NCBI GenBank assembly: GCA_903907865.1
Contig: CAIVPR010000117.1
Span: forward strand, 16,798 to 80,797
DNA: 64,000 nt
Source of the DNA: an uncultured Acidobacteriia bacterium
GTDB taxonomy: Bacteria; Acidobacteriota; Terriglobia; Bryobacterales; Bryobacteraceae
Direction: 5' to 3'
This document shows, one piece after another, positions 1 to 7,720 of this stretch. The notes beneath the pieces are model-generated. The model saw only the letters and a list, made by a program, of their open reading frames with translations, searched no databases and had not been told where the DNA came from. The stretch's first letter is position 1. Every line of letters starts with the position of its first letter. The translations under genes were made by a program, and so were the position numbers.

Positions 1-759
1 GGTTTCGATACAGGCCACTTTCGCGTTCGTCCGTAGTTCGACGCCCAGCCCGCGCGCAACCGCCACCAGACCTTCCACTATCTTGTAGAGGCCGCCGGAG
101 ACCGCATAGCCGCCGAAGGCGTACTCGATGTACGGAATCACCGCCAGCGTCGCCGGGGAGCTGTAGGGCGACGATCCCACATAGGTGGGGTACCGGGAAA
201 ACAACTGCCGCAGGTGCGGACTCTGGAAAAAGTGGTCGACCGCCTTCCTGTAGTTCCCCCAGCCGCGCCTCAACGGGACATGCCGCATGGCCCGCCACTC
301 GCCCGGAGAGGGTCGTTCGAAGGGCGACCGTCGGAAGAACGTGGCCTCGGACACCTCGAACATCCGCGCGCCCAGGTTCATGAAGTCGAAGAAACCTTCG
401 ACGTCCCCCGGCGCTATCCGCCTCAGGGTCGCCAGCCAATCCGGCAGTTGTGCTCCGTAATCAAAGCGCGTGCCATCGTCGAACCGGTATTCGCAGATCG
501 GGTCCAGCGGGAGCAGTTCGACGTGGTCTTCGAAGCGGGCCCCGGCGGCAGCAAACGTATCCCGGAAGACCCACGGCATCGTGATGAGGGAAGGCCCGGT
601 GTCGAAGGTAAAGCCATCCTTCGACCAAGTGTTCATCTTGCCGCCGAACTTGGGACCCGCCTCGCAGACAGTGACATCCCAACCGGCGGCACCAAGTCGC
701 GCACCGGACGCCAGCCCGCCCAGCCCCCCGCCAATGACTACCGCCCGCCTGCGCTTCAT
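1..759 (-). CDS. CrtI-type carotenoid desaturase/oxidase (partial, 3' end outside window)
   Basis: FAD-dependent amine-oxidase-fold protein of the phytoene desaturase family; the first 253 codons are visible. The N-terminus carries the dinucleotide-binding signature (VVIGGGLGGLASGARL, about residues 6-21) followed by CEAGPKFGGK, and the DTGPSL motif typical of CrtI/CrtN/CrtP. The ATG overlaps the stop of the glycosyltransferase gene (ATGA), so it is the last visible gene of the carotenoid operon. As a second CrtI paralogue next to a glycosyltransferase, it could be a terminal-methyl oxidase like staphylococcal CrtP, or a second desaturase. The sequence alone does not decide which. The family call is firm and the substrate is inference. 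Confidence 0.85.
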   Translation of the reverse strand, partial: MKRRRAVVIGGGLGGLASGARLGAAGWDVTVCEAGPKFGGKMNTWSKDGFTFDTGPSLITMPWVFRDTFAAAGARFEDHVELLPLDPICEYRFDDGTRFDYGAQLPDWLATLRRIAPGDVEGFFDFMNLGARMFEVSEATFFRRSPFERPSPGEWRAMRHVPLRRGWGNYRKAVDHFFQSPHLRQLFSRYPTYVGSSPYSSPATLAVIPYIEYAFGGYAVSGGLYKIVEGLVAVARGLGVELRTNAKVACIET

Positions 760-1823
760 GCCGTGGCCTTGTAGACCCGCCCTTTCCACGAAACGCCCCG
801 GCCCGTGGCGCAGCGCCACCAGGACGCAATTCCCAGCGCCACCAGAAGTACTTCCGTCACCGGGTGTGCCACCACGCTCAGCATGGGATGGCTGAACCGG
901 ATCGCCAAGACCAGCCGCGTCAACAGGACTAGCGCCGCCAGCTTCCACGAAAGACAAAACAAAGCCAGGAACAACCCGGCATGCAGCGCGAGGAACACCA
1001 CGAAGCTGATTCCATGCCGGAAGGCGGGGTAGAAGTTCTTTTGGAAGCCCAGCCAGATGCCTTGGAAGCCGTCATACATCCGCACCCGCACCGCCGACGA
1101 GCCGTCCACGCACAACCCGCGTTCACCCGACTTCCGCCACAGTTGGGCGAGCCGGGTGTCCTCGAAGATCTCATTGCGCACCAGATCGTGGCCGCCCAGC
1201 CTGAAGTAGGTGTCCCGGCGCGCCATGATGCAAGCACCGTGCGCCAAGCCGAGACTGGGAGACCCTGCGAACAGCGACAGCGGTCCCGGAAAGATTGAGA
1301 AGACGACGAAGTTCAGGGTCGGCATGAGGATGCGCTCCGCCAAGGAGTGCATCTCCAGCTTCGGCCAACAGGAAAGGAAGGTCAGGTTCCGCCGCATGCA
1401 TTCGGCCACCATGCGGGCAGGAGTGTCTGGTTGGAGGTGGGTGTCGGCATCGAGAAACAGCAACCAAGCGCCACTCGATGCATCTGACAACTGCTTGCAT
1501 GCGAATGGTTTGCCCATCCACCCTTCAGGTAATGCTTTGCCATGGATGAGACGGACCCGTGGGTCGATGGCGGAAAATGCCCGGACCACGGAGGCCGTCG
1601 CATCGGAGGAGTGGTCGTCGCAAACGATCACCTCGCGGGCGGATGTCGCCAAGGCGGAGATCAGGCATCTCGGGAGGTTCGCCTCCTCGTTGCGGGCTGG
1701 AATCAGGATGGAAACGGCTGCCTGTTCGGACCGGCGGGTCAAGCGGGGAAAGAAAAGCGAGTTGGCCACGGCGATCGCCAGGAAGAAGCAACCCAAGGCC
1801 AACAGGAGGGATTCCGCGATCAC
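756..1823 (-). CDS. Family 2 glycosyltransferase, CrtQ-like
   Basis: Membrane-associated GT2 enzyme, about 355 aa, probably glycosylating a carotenoid. An N-terminal hydrophobic segment is followed by the GT-A core: VSILIPARNEEANLPRC, the VCDDHSSDATA motif and a DxD-type FLDADTHL. Two or three hydrophobic segments occupy the C-terminal third. The GTG start at 1823 overlaps the stop of the prenyl synthase gene (GTGA); the longer upstream frame lies entirely in that gene and is rejected. Position in a crt operon between a prenyl synthase and a second CrtI resembles the staphyloxanthin CrtQ step. Hopanoid-type HpnI-like transferases have a similar fold and are an alternative. Confidence 0.8.
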   Translation of the reverse strand: MIAESLLLALGCFFLAIAVANSLFFPRLTRRSEQAAVSILIPARNEEANLPRCLISALATSAREVIVCDDHSSDATASVVRAFSAIDPRVRLIHGKALPEGWMGKPFACKQLSDASSGAWLLFLDADTHLQPDTPARMVAECMRRNLTFLSCWPKLEMHSLAERILMPTLNFVVFSIFPGPLSLFAGSPSLGLAHGACIMARRDTYFRLGGHDLVRNEIFEDTRLAQLWRKSGERGLCVDGSSAVRVRMYDGFQGIWLGFQKNFYPAFRHGISFVVFLALHAGLFLALFCLSWKLAALVLLTRLVLAIRFSHPMLSVVAHPVTEVLLVALGIASWWRCATGRGVSWKGRVYKATA

Positions 1824-2638
1824 GCCGCAGCCCGCTCCGCGCCCGCGGCTTCGAACACCAGTTCCAGCATCGCCACCAACGGCCGGGACTGCTCGCCGAA
1901 CCTTTGCAGCAACGTGTCGGAGCAGGCAGCCACCTCCCCGAAGATCTCGCTCCTCGAGGAATTCCAAGCCGACCGCTGGTATCGGCGATCCTCGTCGGCA
2001 TCCATCAGGTCGTCCAGCATCTGGTAGGCACGGCCCAAGCGTTCGCCGCAATCTGCCAGCACCGAGACGGACTGGTGCGTGGCACCGCCTGCGATGGCAC
2101 CGGCTGTCAGGGTGAGACGCATGAGCGCCGTTGTCTTGCGGTCGCGGCTATCAAGGTCGCTTGCCTGGTCCGAGACGTCGAGAGCCTGTCCACCGATCAT
2201 TCCGTTCATGCCAATACACTCGGCAGCTTCGCGAACCAAGGCTGCGGACCCAGCGAACAGCAGGTACGACTGGTTCAATAGCGCCAGGCCCGCCAGCAGG
2301 GCCGTGGACTCGCCATAGACACGGTGCAGCGGCGGACGGTCCCGTCGCAGGGCGGCGTCGTCCATACAGGGAAGATCGTCGAAGACCAGCGAACTGGAGT
2401 GCAGGAACTCGACCGCGCAGGCGGCGTCCAGAGCCCGCTCGATGTCGACCCCGGCGGCGTGGGAGGCCAACAGCGTGAACAACGGGCGCATCCGCTTCCC
2501 CCCGGGGTAGACGGCAGACCGCACCGCCTCATTCAGCATATCGCCGCCGGGCAGCGAACTGGTGGGAAGCCGGCTCTCCAACGCGATTTCAATCGAACCC
2601 CGAAGGCTCGAAATACAAAGGCCTACCGGACGGGACAT
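1820..2638 (-). CDS. Polyprenyl (geranylgeranyl/farnesyl) diphosphate synthase
   Basis: Trans-isoprenyl diphosphate synthase of 272 aa that elongates IPP onto allylic diphosphates to supply the phytoene synthase substrate. Both Asp-rich Mg-binding motifs are present: DDLPCMDDA (about residues 87-95) and DDLMDADED near residue 225. The GGKRMRP motif binding IPP is at about 46-52. The ATG at 2638 lies 16 bases inside the upstream hydrolase gene. The residues just before the first Asp-rich motif (SSSLVF) contain one aromatic, so product length (C15 versus C20) cannot be read with certainty. In this operon a GGPP synthase (CrtE) is most likely. Confidence 0.88.
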   Translation of the reverse strand: MSRPVGLCISSLRGSIEIALESRLPTSSLPGGDMLNEAVRSAVYPGGKRMRPLFTLLASHAAGVDIERALDAACAVEFLHSSSLVFDDLPCMDDAALRRDRPPLHRVYGESTALLAGLALLNQSYLLFAGSAALVREAAECIGMNGMIGGQALDVSDQASDLDSRDRKTTALMRLTLTAGAIAGGATHQSVSVLADCGERLGRAYQMLDDLMDADEDRRYQRSAWNSSRSEIFGEVAACSDTLLQRFGEQSRPLVAMLELVFEAAGAERAAA

Positions 2639-3327
2639 GGCACCTCCATCAGGATCTCGCGGAGTTGATCGGTCGCCTCCAGGATCGGCAAATGCCCCGC
2701 CCCGCGAAGGCAATGCCGCCTCGCGGAGGGGAAAATGCCGGCCCAGATGGTGGCGGAGCGTCGGACCGCTTGGAATGAACGTTCGCCGAACACCACGTCA
2801 ACGTCGGAGTCAATCCCGCAGAACCGGGTTGCCGGACCGACGGACGATAGAATCTGCAGGTGCTTGTAGACGGCATCGTGGTCCACCCGTGCGAAGCCGT
2901 CCGTCAGGTCGGTCTTCGCCGTCCGGTGCCGGGCGAGTGAGCGGTTGGCGATCCACCGTCCCACCGGATTGGCGAACGCGGTGGTGTAGGCGATCCGGCC
3001 CCAGAACGGGTGCAAGAACAATTGGAAGTAGGGCGGCCAGAAGGCGAAGGCGTCGATGAGAACGATACGGGAGACTGGGAGGCGCTGGGCGACCAGCAAG
3101 CCGTAAATACCGCCACTGCAGTTGCCGATGATCTCCAGCGGTCCGGGAATCCTCTTGGCGAGGCCGCACAATTGGGTGGCGATGTCGTTGGCGGTGGTGG
3201 CGGGGAGATCGGGACACCACAGGGTGGCACCGTCACACTGCAACGGGGCGAACGTCGTGTTGTTGCCGCTCCACCCGTGGAGGCAGAGGAAGTGACGGTT
3301 GCCCTTGCCGTAGGTCTTAAGGTTCAC
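2623..3327 (-). CDS. Alpha/beta hydrolase with Cys nucleophile
   Basis: Soluble alpha/beta-hydrolase-fold protein, about 234 aa. LCLHGWSG (residues 14-21) is the oxyanion-hole loop, GNCSGG (68-73) is the nucleophile elbow, and an Asp in FCGIDSDVDVVFGE and a His in LRGAGHLP complete a triad. The elbow reads G-N-C-S-G, so the nucleophile is Cys70 instead of Ser; the codon is TGC. A GTG start at 3327 overlaps the crtI end by 11 bases; a TTG nine bases further upstream is also possible. It sits between crtI and the prenyl synthase in an overlapping operon, so a role in carotenoid modification is likely but the reaction is unknown. Confidence 0.75.
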   Translation of the reverse strand: MNLKTYGKGNRHFLCLHGWSGNNTTFAPLQCDGATLWCPDLPATTANDIATQLCGLAKRIPGPLEIIGNCSGGIYGLLVAQRLPVSRIVLIDAFAFWPPYFQLFLHPFWGRIAYTTAFANPVGRWIANRSLARHRTAKTDLTDGFARVDHDAVYKHLQILSSVGPATRFCGIDSDVDVVFGERSFQAVRRSATIWAGIFPSARRHCLRGAGHLPILEATDQLREILMEVPCPVR

Positions 3328-4765
3328 GAGAGGCAATCCTTTCCGCCACCATACGCCCGCCCAAGACCACCATGGGCATGCCGGTGCCCGGCGTGGTGCC
3401 CGCACCCACATAGTAGAGACCTTGGACATGGCGGGAGTAGTTGCGAGCACGCAAAGGGCCGATCTGGGTCAAAGTGTGCGCCGCCCCGAACGCGGACCCG
3501 TCATGCAGGCCGAACCGGTCCCGCCAGTCCTCCGGGGTCCAGACATGCTCGACCGCGATGCGGGAATCCTGCAGTCCAATCCGTTCGAGCACCTTGCCGC
3601 GGATCTCCCGTACGGTGGATGGCCAATCCAGCCCTGGCATGTCGCTCAGGACCGGTGTCGGAACCAGCACGAACACCGCGGAATCCCCTCGGGGGGCCAG
3701 ATCGGGATCCGTGGCCGAGGGTACCGCCACGTAGAACGGGAGGTCGGCCGGAATCCGCTTGCGGTTGCAGAGGTCTTCGAAGGCGGTTTTGTAGTCGGAC
3801 GGCAGAAAGATCGTGTGGTGCCCAAGGCCATCGACTTGTCCACGCACTCCCCAGTAGAATGTGAGGACGCCTGGAGTCATTTTCGGTGTCTTGATTGCTC
3901 TCTTCAGGAGATCGCGGTCCGTTGTCGGCGTGTCGACGTTCGAAACCACGAGTTCGTACGGGATCGTGCGGCCATCCACCATCTCCAGCCCGACGACGCG
4001 GTCCCGGTCGCGCACGATGCGCCGCACCTTGGAGGACGTGCGGATCAGCACACCCAGCTCGCGCGCCAGCCGCTCCATCCCTTGCACCAAGCCATAGACC
4101 CCGCCTTTCGGCAGCCAGAGCCCGTAGGCAAGTTCCCCGTAGGGCAGGATCGAGAATACCCCCGGCAGTTCGTACGGCGACCCGCCGAGATACATCCCGT
4201 ATGACCCGAAGGCTTCGCGGATGTACCGCGAGGGGAAGAAGCGCCGCAGTTCCTGGTCGAGGGAGCGCCAAATGCCGGTCCGCAGGATTTCGGACGGGGT
4301 GAGGGCCGCGATCCAGCGGAGCGGATTGTCCTCGTTGCGGGTGACCAGCTTGTCGAAAGAGAGGCGGTATTTCGCCGCAGCGTCGGCAAAGAAAGCCGTC
4401 ATGCCGGGACGGGAGCCAGGGGCGAGCCGTTCGCACTCGGCGAGAAGCGCGCGCATGTCACTGGACAAGTGGAAGTGCGTGCCGTCGGGCCAGAGGAACC
4501 GGACGGAAGGGTCTACAGGCAGGAGTTCAACGTAGTCGCGAAAATTCCGGCCCGCTGCGGCGAAAAGCTCTTCGAACACCCACGGATAGTTCAGCAGCGA
4601 CGGCCCTGTGTCGAACTGGAAGCCTTGATCGACAATCCGGCTGGCCCGTCCGCCCACCTCCGGGTTGGCTTCATGGATGGTGACTTCGTGTCCGGCGACG
4701 CGAAGGTGGATGGCGGCGCTCAGCCCGCCCAGTCCAGCGCCTATGATGCCGATGTTCCGCTTCAA
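3317..4765 (-). CDS. crtI: Phytoene desaturase (CrtI/CrtN family)
   Basis: FAD-dependent desaturase, 482 aa, introducing conjugated double bonds into phytoene or diapophytoene. The N-terminal GAGLGGLSAAIHL dinucleotide motif (residues 9-21) is followed by EANPEVGGRA and DTGPSLL. The C-terminus has the CrtI signature GLYYVGAGTTPGTGMPMV. Length fits the bacterial CrtI family (about 490-510 aa). The TTG start at 4765 overlaps the crtB stop, giving strict translational coupling. A second CrtI-type gene at the end of the operon suggests division of labour between desaturation and oxidation. Whether it acts on C30 or C40 substrate is not determined. Confidence 0.92.
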   Translation of the reverse strand: MKRNIGIIGAGLGGLSAAIHLRVAGHEVTIHEANPEVGGRASRIVDQGFQFDTGPSLLNYPWVFEELFAAAGRNFRDYVELLPVDPSVRFLWPDGTHFHLSSDMRALLAECERLAPGSRPGMTAFFADAAAKYRLSFDKLVTRNEDNPLRWIAALTPSEILRTGIWRSLDQELRRFFPSRYIREAFGSYGMYLGGSPYELPGVFSILPYGELAYGLWLPKGGVYGLVQGMERLARELGVLIRTSSKVRRIVRDRDRVVGLEMVDGRTIPYELVVSNVDTPTTDRDLLKRAIKTPKMTPGVLTFYWGVRGQVDGLGHHTIFLPSDYKTAFEDLCNRKRIPADLPFYVAVPSATDPDLAPRGDSAVFVLVPTPVLSDMPGLDWPSTVREIRGKVLERIGLQDSRIAVEHVWTPEDWRDRFGLHDGSAFGAAHTLTQIGPLRARNYSRHVQGLYYVGAGTTPGTGMPMVVLGGRMVAERIASREP

Positions 4766-5754
4766 ATGCCCCCCAGCAGGGCCAACGGCACCTTCCAGTA
4801 GCGCGACGGCGGCAACGCTGCCAGTTTTTCGGCCATTGGGACGCTTTCGCGGTGCATGATGCCTTTTGGACTCAGGCTGATGCGCTCGTTGAGTTTCCCG
4901 TACACCCGGATGCAGGCTTGGATAGCGGACCGGCAGTCCGGGGCGAAGGCGTCGAGATCCGCCTCGCTCAAACGATAGTAGGATTCGGCGACGTCGGCGA
5001 GGTGCTGGAGGACGCGCCGGAGCGGCTGCGCCTGGCCGGGGTCGGCGCAGTTGATTTGGCTGATGCCCTCGGCCCGAAGCAGGTCCTGGGGCAGATAAAC
5101 ACGGCCCCTTCTCTCGTCCTCGGCGACGTCGCGCAGGAAGTTGGTCAGTTGCAGCGCGATCCCCAGGTTACGCGAACTGGCCATGGTGCGTTCCCACGCC
5201 TCCGGCGACGAGGCTCCGTAGATGTGGGCCAGGAAGTAGCCGACGACGATGGCGCTGCCGTAGATGTAGTTATCGATCAGGTCGTCCAGCGTTTCGTACA
5301 CGCGGGGAGTGGCGTCGGCATCCATGGCGTCGAGGAACGATTGGTAGTACTCGGGACGGATAGCCGCGCGGCGAACCACTTCGGCAAAGCCAGCCACCCA
5401 AACCGGGGTGCCGGTCGCCACCGATTTGCGCCAATCCCGTTGCGCCAGGGCGTTCGAGTAGTCTTCGCGCCAATGCAAGATCCGCTTGTGGCGCTCGGCG
5501 GCCGGCAGCGGGAAGGTGTCCACAATTTCGTCCGGATAGCGGACCGCAGCGTAGACCACCTCGACCTCGGCCCGCTTGATCGGCGGCAGGAAGCGTGTGA
5601 CCAGGAAGAAACTAGTGCTGTAGTTGCGAAGGATTCCCCTGGCCCCGTGCGTCAGGAGACGCCATGCCGCCGGCTCGGACGAAGCGCAAGTGATCGAGTC
5701 CGCGATCTCCGCATCCCGTTCCCGCCATTCACGCTCCGTCCAATTCCGGCCCAA
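4762..5754 (-). CDS. crtB: Phytoene/squalene synthase family (CrtB)
   Basis: Head-to-head prenyl transferase condensing two GGPP (or FPP) to phytoene (or diapophytoene). Both Asp-rich motifs are present: DEIVD (residues 75-79 from the chosen start) and NFLRDVAEDERRGRVYLP further on, together with the RNYSTSF motif near residue 43. First gene of the overlapping carotenoid operon. The start is uncertain: TTG at 5754 has a GAGGG ribosome-binding sequence ten bases upstream, while a longer frame begins at 5835 but would overlap the divergent STAS promoter. The divergent neighbour starts 87 bases away, so the intergenic segment carries promoters for both. Confidence 0.9.
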   Translation of the reverse strand: MGRNWTEREWRERDAEIADSITCASSEPAAWRLLTHGARGILRNYSTSFFLVTRFLPPIKRAEVEVVYAAVRYPDEIVDTFPLPAAERHKRILHWREDYSNALAQRDWRKSVATGTPVWVAGFAEVVRRAAIRPEYYQSFLDAMDADATPRVYETLDDLIDNYIYGSAIVVGYFLAHIYGASSPEAWERTMASSRNLGIALQLTNFLRDVAEDERRGRVYLPQDLLRAEGISQINCADPGQAQPLRRVLQHLADVAESYYRLSEADLDAFAPDCRSAIQACIRVYGKLNERISLSPKGIMHRESVPMAEKLAALPPSRYWKVPLALLGGI

Positions 5755-5788
5755 GCAGTTATTGCCCTCAATTAAGGGTATGCTGGAC

Positions 5789-5817
5789 TTGCGCCTTCGA
5801 TGCTGAATATTTACACT
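5789..5817 (+). promoter_or_regulatory. Candidate sigma-70 promoter for the STAS gene
   Basis: TTGCGC (5789-5794) and TACACT (5812-5817) are separated by 17 bases in the crtB/STAS intergenic segment. The predicted start near 5824 leaves a very short leader before the ATG at 5841. Pattern match only. Confidence 0.35.
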
Positions 5818-5840
5818 TGAGGGAGCCGCCAACATTCCGC

Positions 5841-6245
5841 ATGCCTCTGGAAATCACACAACGGGAACGCGAGGGGATCGCACTGCTGGACATGAAGGGC
5901 CGGTTGATCGCCGGGGAATCCGTGACGACGCTGCGCGACTCCATGGAGACCCAGACGAAGATCGGGAAGGCCAACGTGATCCTGAACCTGCACGAGGTCG
6001 ACTACATCGACTCCAGCGGCTTGGGCGCGCTGGTTTACTGCTCTACAAATTTGACCCGGAGCGGCGGAGTGGCCAAGCTGCTCAACCTCAACCGGCGGAA
6101 TCTGGAGCTGCTGGTGCTGACAAAAATCGACACCATCTTCGAGGTGTTCAACGACGAAACCGACGCCGTGAACAGCTTCTTTCCCGGACGCGACATCAAG
6201 AAGTTCGACATCCTGTCGTTCGTGCACAACTTGAAGGGCAAGTAG
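5841..6245 (+). CDS. STAS-domain anti-anti-sigma factor
   Basis: Single-domain STAS protein of 134 aa, the SpoIIAA/RsbV type that binds anti-sigma kinases and is switched by Ser phosphorylation. The conserved DSSGLG is at residues 57-62, placing the phospho-acceptor at Ser58. It has about 20 residues beyond the usual C-terminus (HNLKGK end). No anti-sigma kinase or sigma gene lies beside it; the only partner-switching enzyme in the window is the PP2C phosphatase at 23.1-25.7 kb. ATG at 5841 is preferred over an upstream TTG (5817). It is followed after four bases by a thioredoxin-like gene, so the two are probably co-transcribed. Confidence 0.88.
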   Translation: MPLEITQREREGIALLDMKGRLIAGESVTTLRDSMETQTKIGKANVILNLHEVDYIDSSGLGALVYCSTNLTRSGGVAKLLNLNRRNLELLVLTKIDTIFEVFNDETDAVNSFFPGRDIKKFDILSFVHNLKGK

Positions 6246-6249
6246 GTAA

Positions 6250-6684
6250 ATGCTTGCAACGGAATCAGTTGCGCCATTATCTGACCTGCCTGGAGTGGAC
6301 CGTTCGAAGCCTGTCTTGCTGGTGTTCTTCAAGGTGTCGTGCCCTACTTGCCAGTTCACCTTTCCCTACCTGCAGCGGATCGCGGACGGGGCTGCGGAGT
6401 TGCAGATCGTGCCGGTTTCGCAAGATGGCGAGGCGGCCACCCATGCCTTTTTGCAGAGATTCGGCCCGGGTTTGACCGCCCTGATCGACAAGCCGTGGGT
6501 GTATCCGGCCAGCAATGCGTTCGGAATAGCCCACGTGCCGTCGATGTTCCTGATCGAAAGCGATGGGCGCATTTCGAAGGCAATGGAAGGCTTCAGCCGC
6601 GAGGACCTGCGGGAGATCGGAGACCGCTTCAACGCGCCGCCTTTCCGTCCCGGCGAACAGGTGCCGGTGTTCAAACCCGGCTGA
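6250..6684 (+). CDS. Thioredoxin-like (TlpA/AhpC-type) protein
   Basis: Thioredoxin-fold protein of 144 aa with the redox motif CPTC (Cys31, Cys34) after a beta strand PVLLVFFKVS, and a cis-Pro region (AHVPSMFLIE). No signal peptide is seen, so it is probably cytoplasmic. The active-site spacing fits TlpA/ResA-like reductases more than classical thioredoxin (CGPC). It follows the STAS gene by four bases and ends before a strong inverted repeat. Function beyond thiol-disulfide exchange is not evident. Confidence 0.82.
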   Translation: MLATESVAPLSDLPGVDRSKPVLLVFFKVSCPTCQFTFPYLQRIADGAAELQIVPVSQDGEAATHAFLQRFGPGLTALIDKPWVYPASNAFGIAHVPSMFLIESDGRISKAMEGFSREDLREIGDRFNAPPFRPGEQVPVFKPG

Positions 6685-6720
6685 GGATCGAAGAACTGAG
6701 TCCCGTGCGGATTCAACAAC

Positions 6721-6755
6721 ACGGGGACGCGCAGCGCCATGCTGCCCGTCCCCGT
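6721..6755. terminator. Bidirectional hairpin between convergent genes
   Basis: ACGGGGACG (6721-6729) pairs perfectly with CGTCCCCGT (6747-6755). Inside it GCAGC (6731-6735) pairs with GCTGC (6741-6745), giving a 14-bp stem with one C-C mismatch and a five-base loop. It lies between two convergent genes. The flanking T content is modest, so factor-independent termination is likely but not certain. Confidence 0.6.
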
Positions 6756-6764
6756 TCAGGTTCT

Positions 6765-7121
6765 TTAGTGGCCCTTGTTGTAGTAGAAACGTTCGTGCGC
6801 GATTTGGCCGTTCTTCCAACGGCGCACGGCGACCTGCTCCAACTTCATGCGGAAGCCGTTCTTGAAAGTGACGTCGACGACCCATTCAGAGAACGACACG
6901 TCGCCGTTGACGGCAGCCGCGCTGCACTCGCCGCCATGCCATTCGGCAATCGAATCGAAGAACTCGATCTCGCGCTTCCGGTTGAAGTCCTTGCCGACGA
7001 AAGGTTCGTCGGAGTTCTCCTGCATGACCACGTCGTCGGCGTAGTACTTTTCGAAGGCCTCCATGGCCCGGCCCGTGAGGACCATCTCATTCAGTTCCTG
7101 GTCAAATGCTGTGATGTCCAT
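6765..7121 (-). CDS. SnoaL/NTF2-like protein
   Basis: Small cone-shaped NTF2-fold protein of 118 aa. The pattern ELNEMVLTGRAMEAFEKYY, then DVVMQEN, FVGKDFNRKRE and a C-terminal ERFYYNKG fits SnoaL-like polyketide-cyclase/steroid-isomerase relatives. The ATG at 7121 has GGAAAGGAAAAC upstream and lies inside the 3' end of the marR-type gene, so the two form an operon with a 20-base overlap. It is therefore probably under control of the palindromic operator upstream of that gene. Substrate unknown; many members are uncharacterised. Confidence 0.75.
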   Translation of the reverse strand: MDITAFDQELNEMVLTGRAMEAFEKYYADDVVMQENSDEPFVGKDFNRKREIEFFDSIAEWHGGECSAAAVNGDVSFSEWVVDVTFKNGFRMKLEQVAVRRWKNGQIAHERFYYNKGH

Positions 7122-7623
7122 TGTCGTTTTCCTTTCCGTCGTTTGCGTTGGCGTTGCCGAACAGGTCGCGAATCTGTTCCAGTTGTTCAATCAGGGTGGA
7201 CAGAGCGGCCCGGTCCATCCCCCCGAGGCGGGCGCGAAGAAAGCCCAGTATCGGTTCATCCATGACTCCGAGCAAGGCCAGACCCGCCGTCGTGATGGTG
7301 GTCATCACAACGCGGCGGTCCTGTATGCCTCGTGCCCTCGACACGAGCCCCCTGGCCTCCAGGCGGTCGAGCAATCGCGTGACGTCGGGGTCGCGGTTGA
7401 CCATGCGTTCCGCGATTTCAGAACATGTCGCGCCGTCCCGTCCCGCGTCCCGTAGGATGCGGAGGACGTTGTACTGGGAGTTCGAAAGCTGGTAGTCCTT
7501 CAGCAGCTCCGAAATAGCCTGATCCAGGACTTCGGCAGTCCGATGGATGTTCAGTACGGCCTCCTCCTCGATCAGTTCGAAGGGCTTGGTCTGGCGAATT
7601 TCAGCGAGTAACTTTCCTGCCAC
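7102..7623 (-). CDS. MarR-family transcriptional regulator
   Basis: Winged-helix regulator of 173 aa. LSNSQYNVLRILRDAG, CSEIAERMVNRDPDVTRLLDRLEARGLV and the wing RGIQDRRVVMTTITTAG give the standard MarR helix-turn-helix and wing; flanking helices provide dimerisation. The GTG at 7623 is the only suitable start near the conserved N-terminus and lies within a few bases of the predicted transcription start, so the mRNA may be nearly leaderless. It heads an operon with the SnoaL-like gene and is divergent from a YceI gene. Autoregulation through the 7634-7651 palindrome is inferred. Confidence 0.88.
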   Translation of the reverse strand: MAGKLLAEIRQTKPFELIEEEAVLNIHRTAEVLDQAISELLKDYQLSNSQYNVLRILRDAGRDGATCSEIAERMVNRDPDVTRLLDRLEARGLVSRARGIQDRRVVMTTITTAGLALLGVMDEPILGFLRARLGGMDRAALSTLIEQLEQIRDLFGNANANDGKENDNGHHSI

Positions 7624-7626
7624 ATC

Positions 7627-7658
7627 CCTATATTGGTCGTGATCACGACCATTGTCAA
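7627..7658 (-). promoter_or_regulatory. MarR promoter with perfect 18-bp palindromic operator
   Basis: On the minus strand TTGACA (7658-7653) and TATAGG (7632-7627) flank the perfect palindrome TGGTCGTGATCACGACCA (7634-7651). A dimer bound there would cover the spacer between the promoter elements, which fits autorepression. It would also sit upstream of the divergent YceI gene. Confidence 0.7.
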
Positions 7659-7720
7659 GAGGAGCGTGCAACTTGCCGCCCCGCGCCCGCAGCAAACGGG
7701 ATATTCTGGAAGGAATGTCC

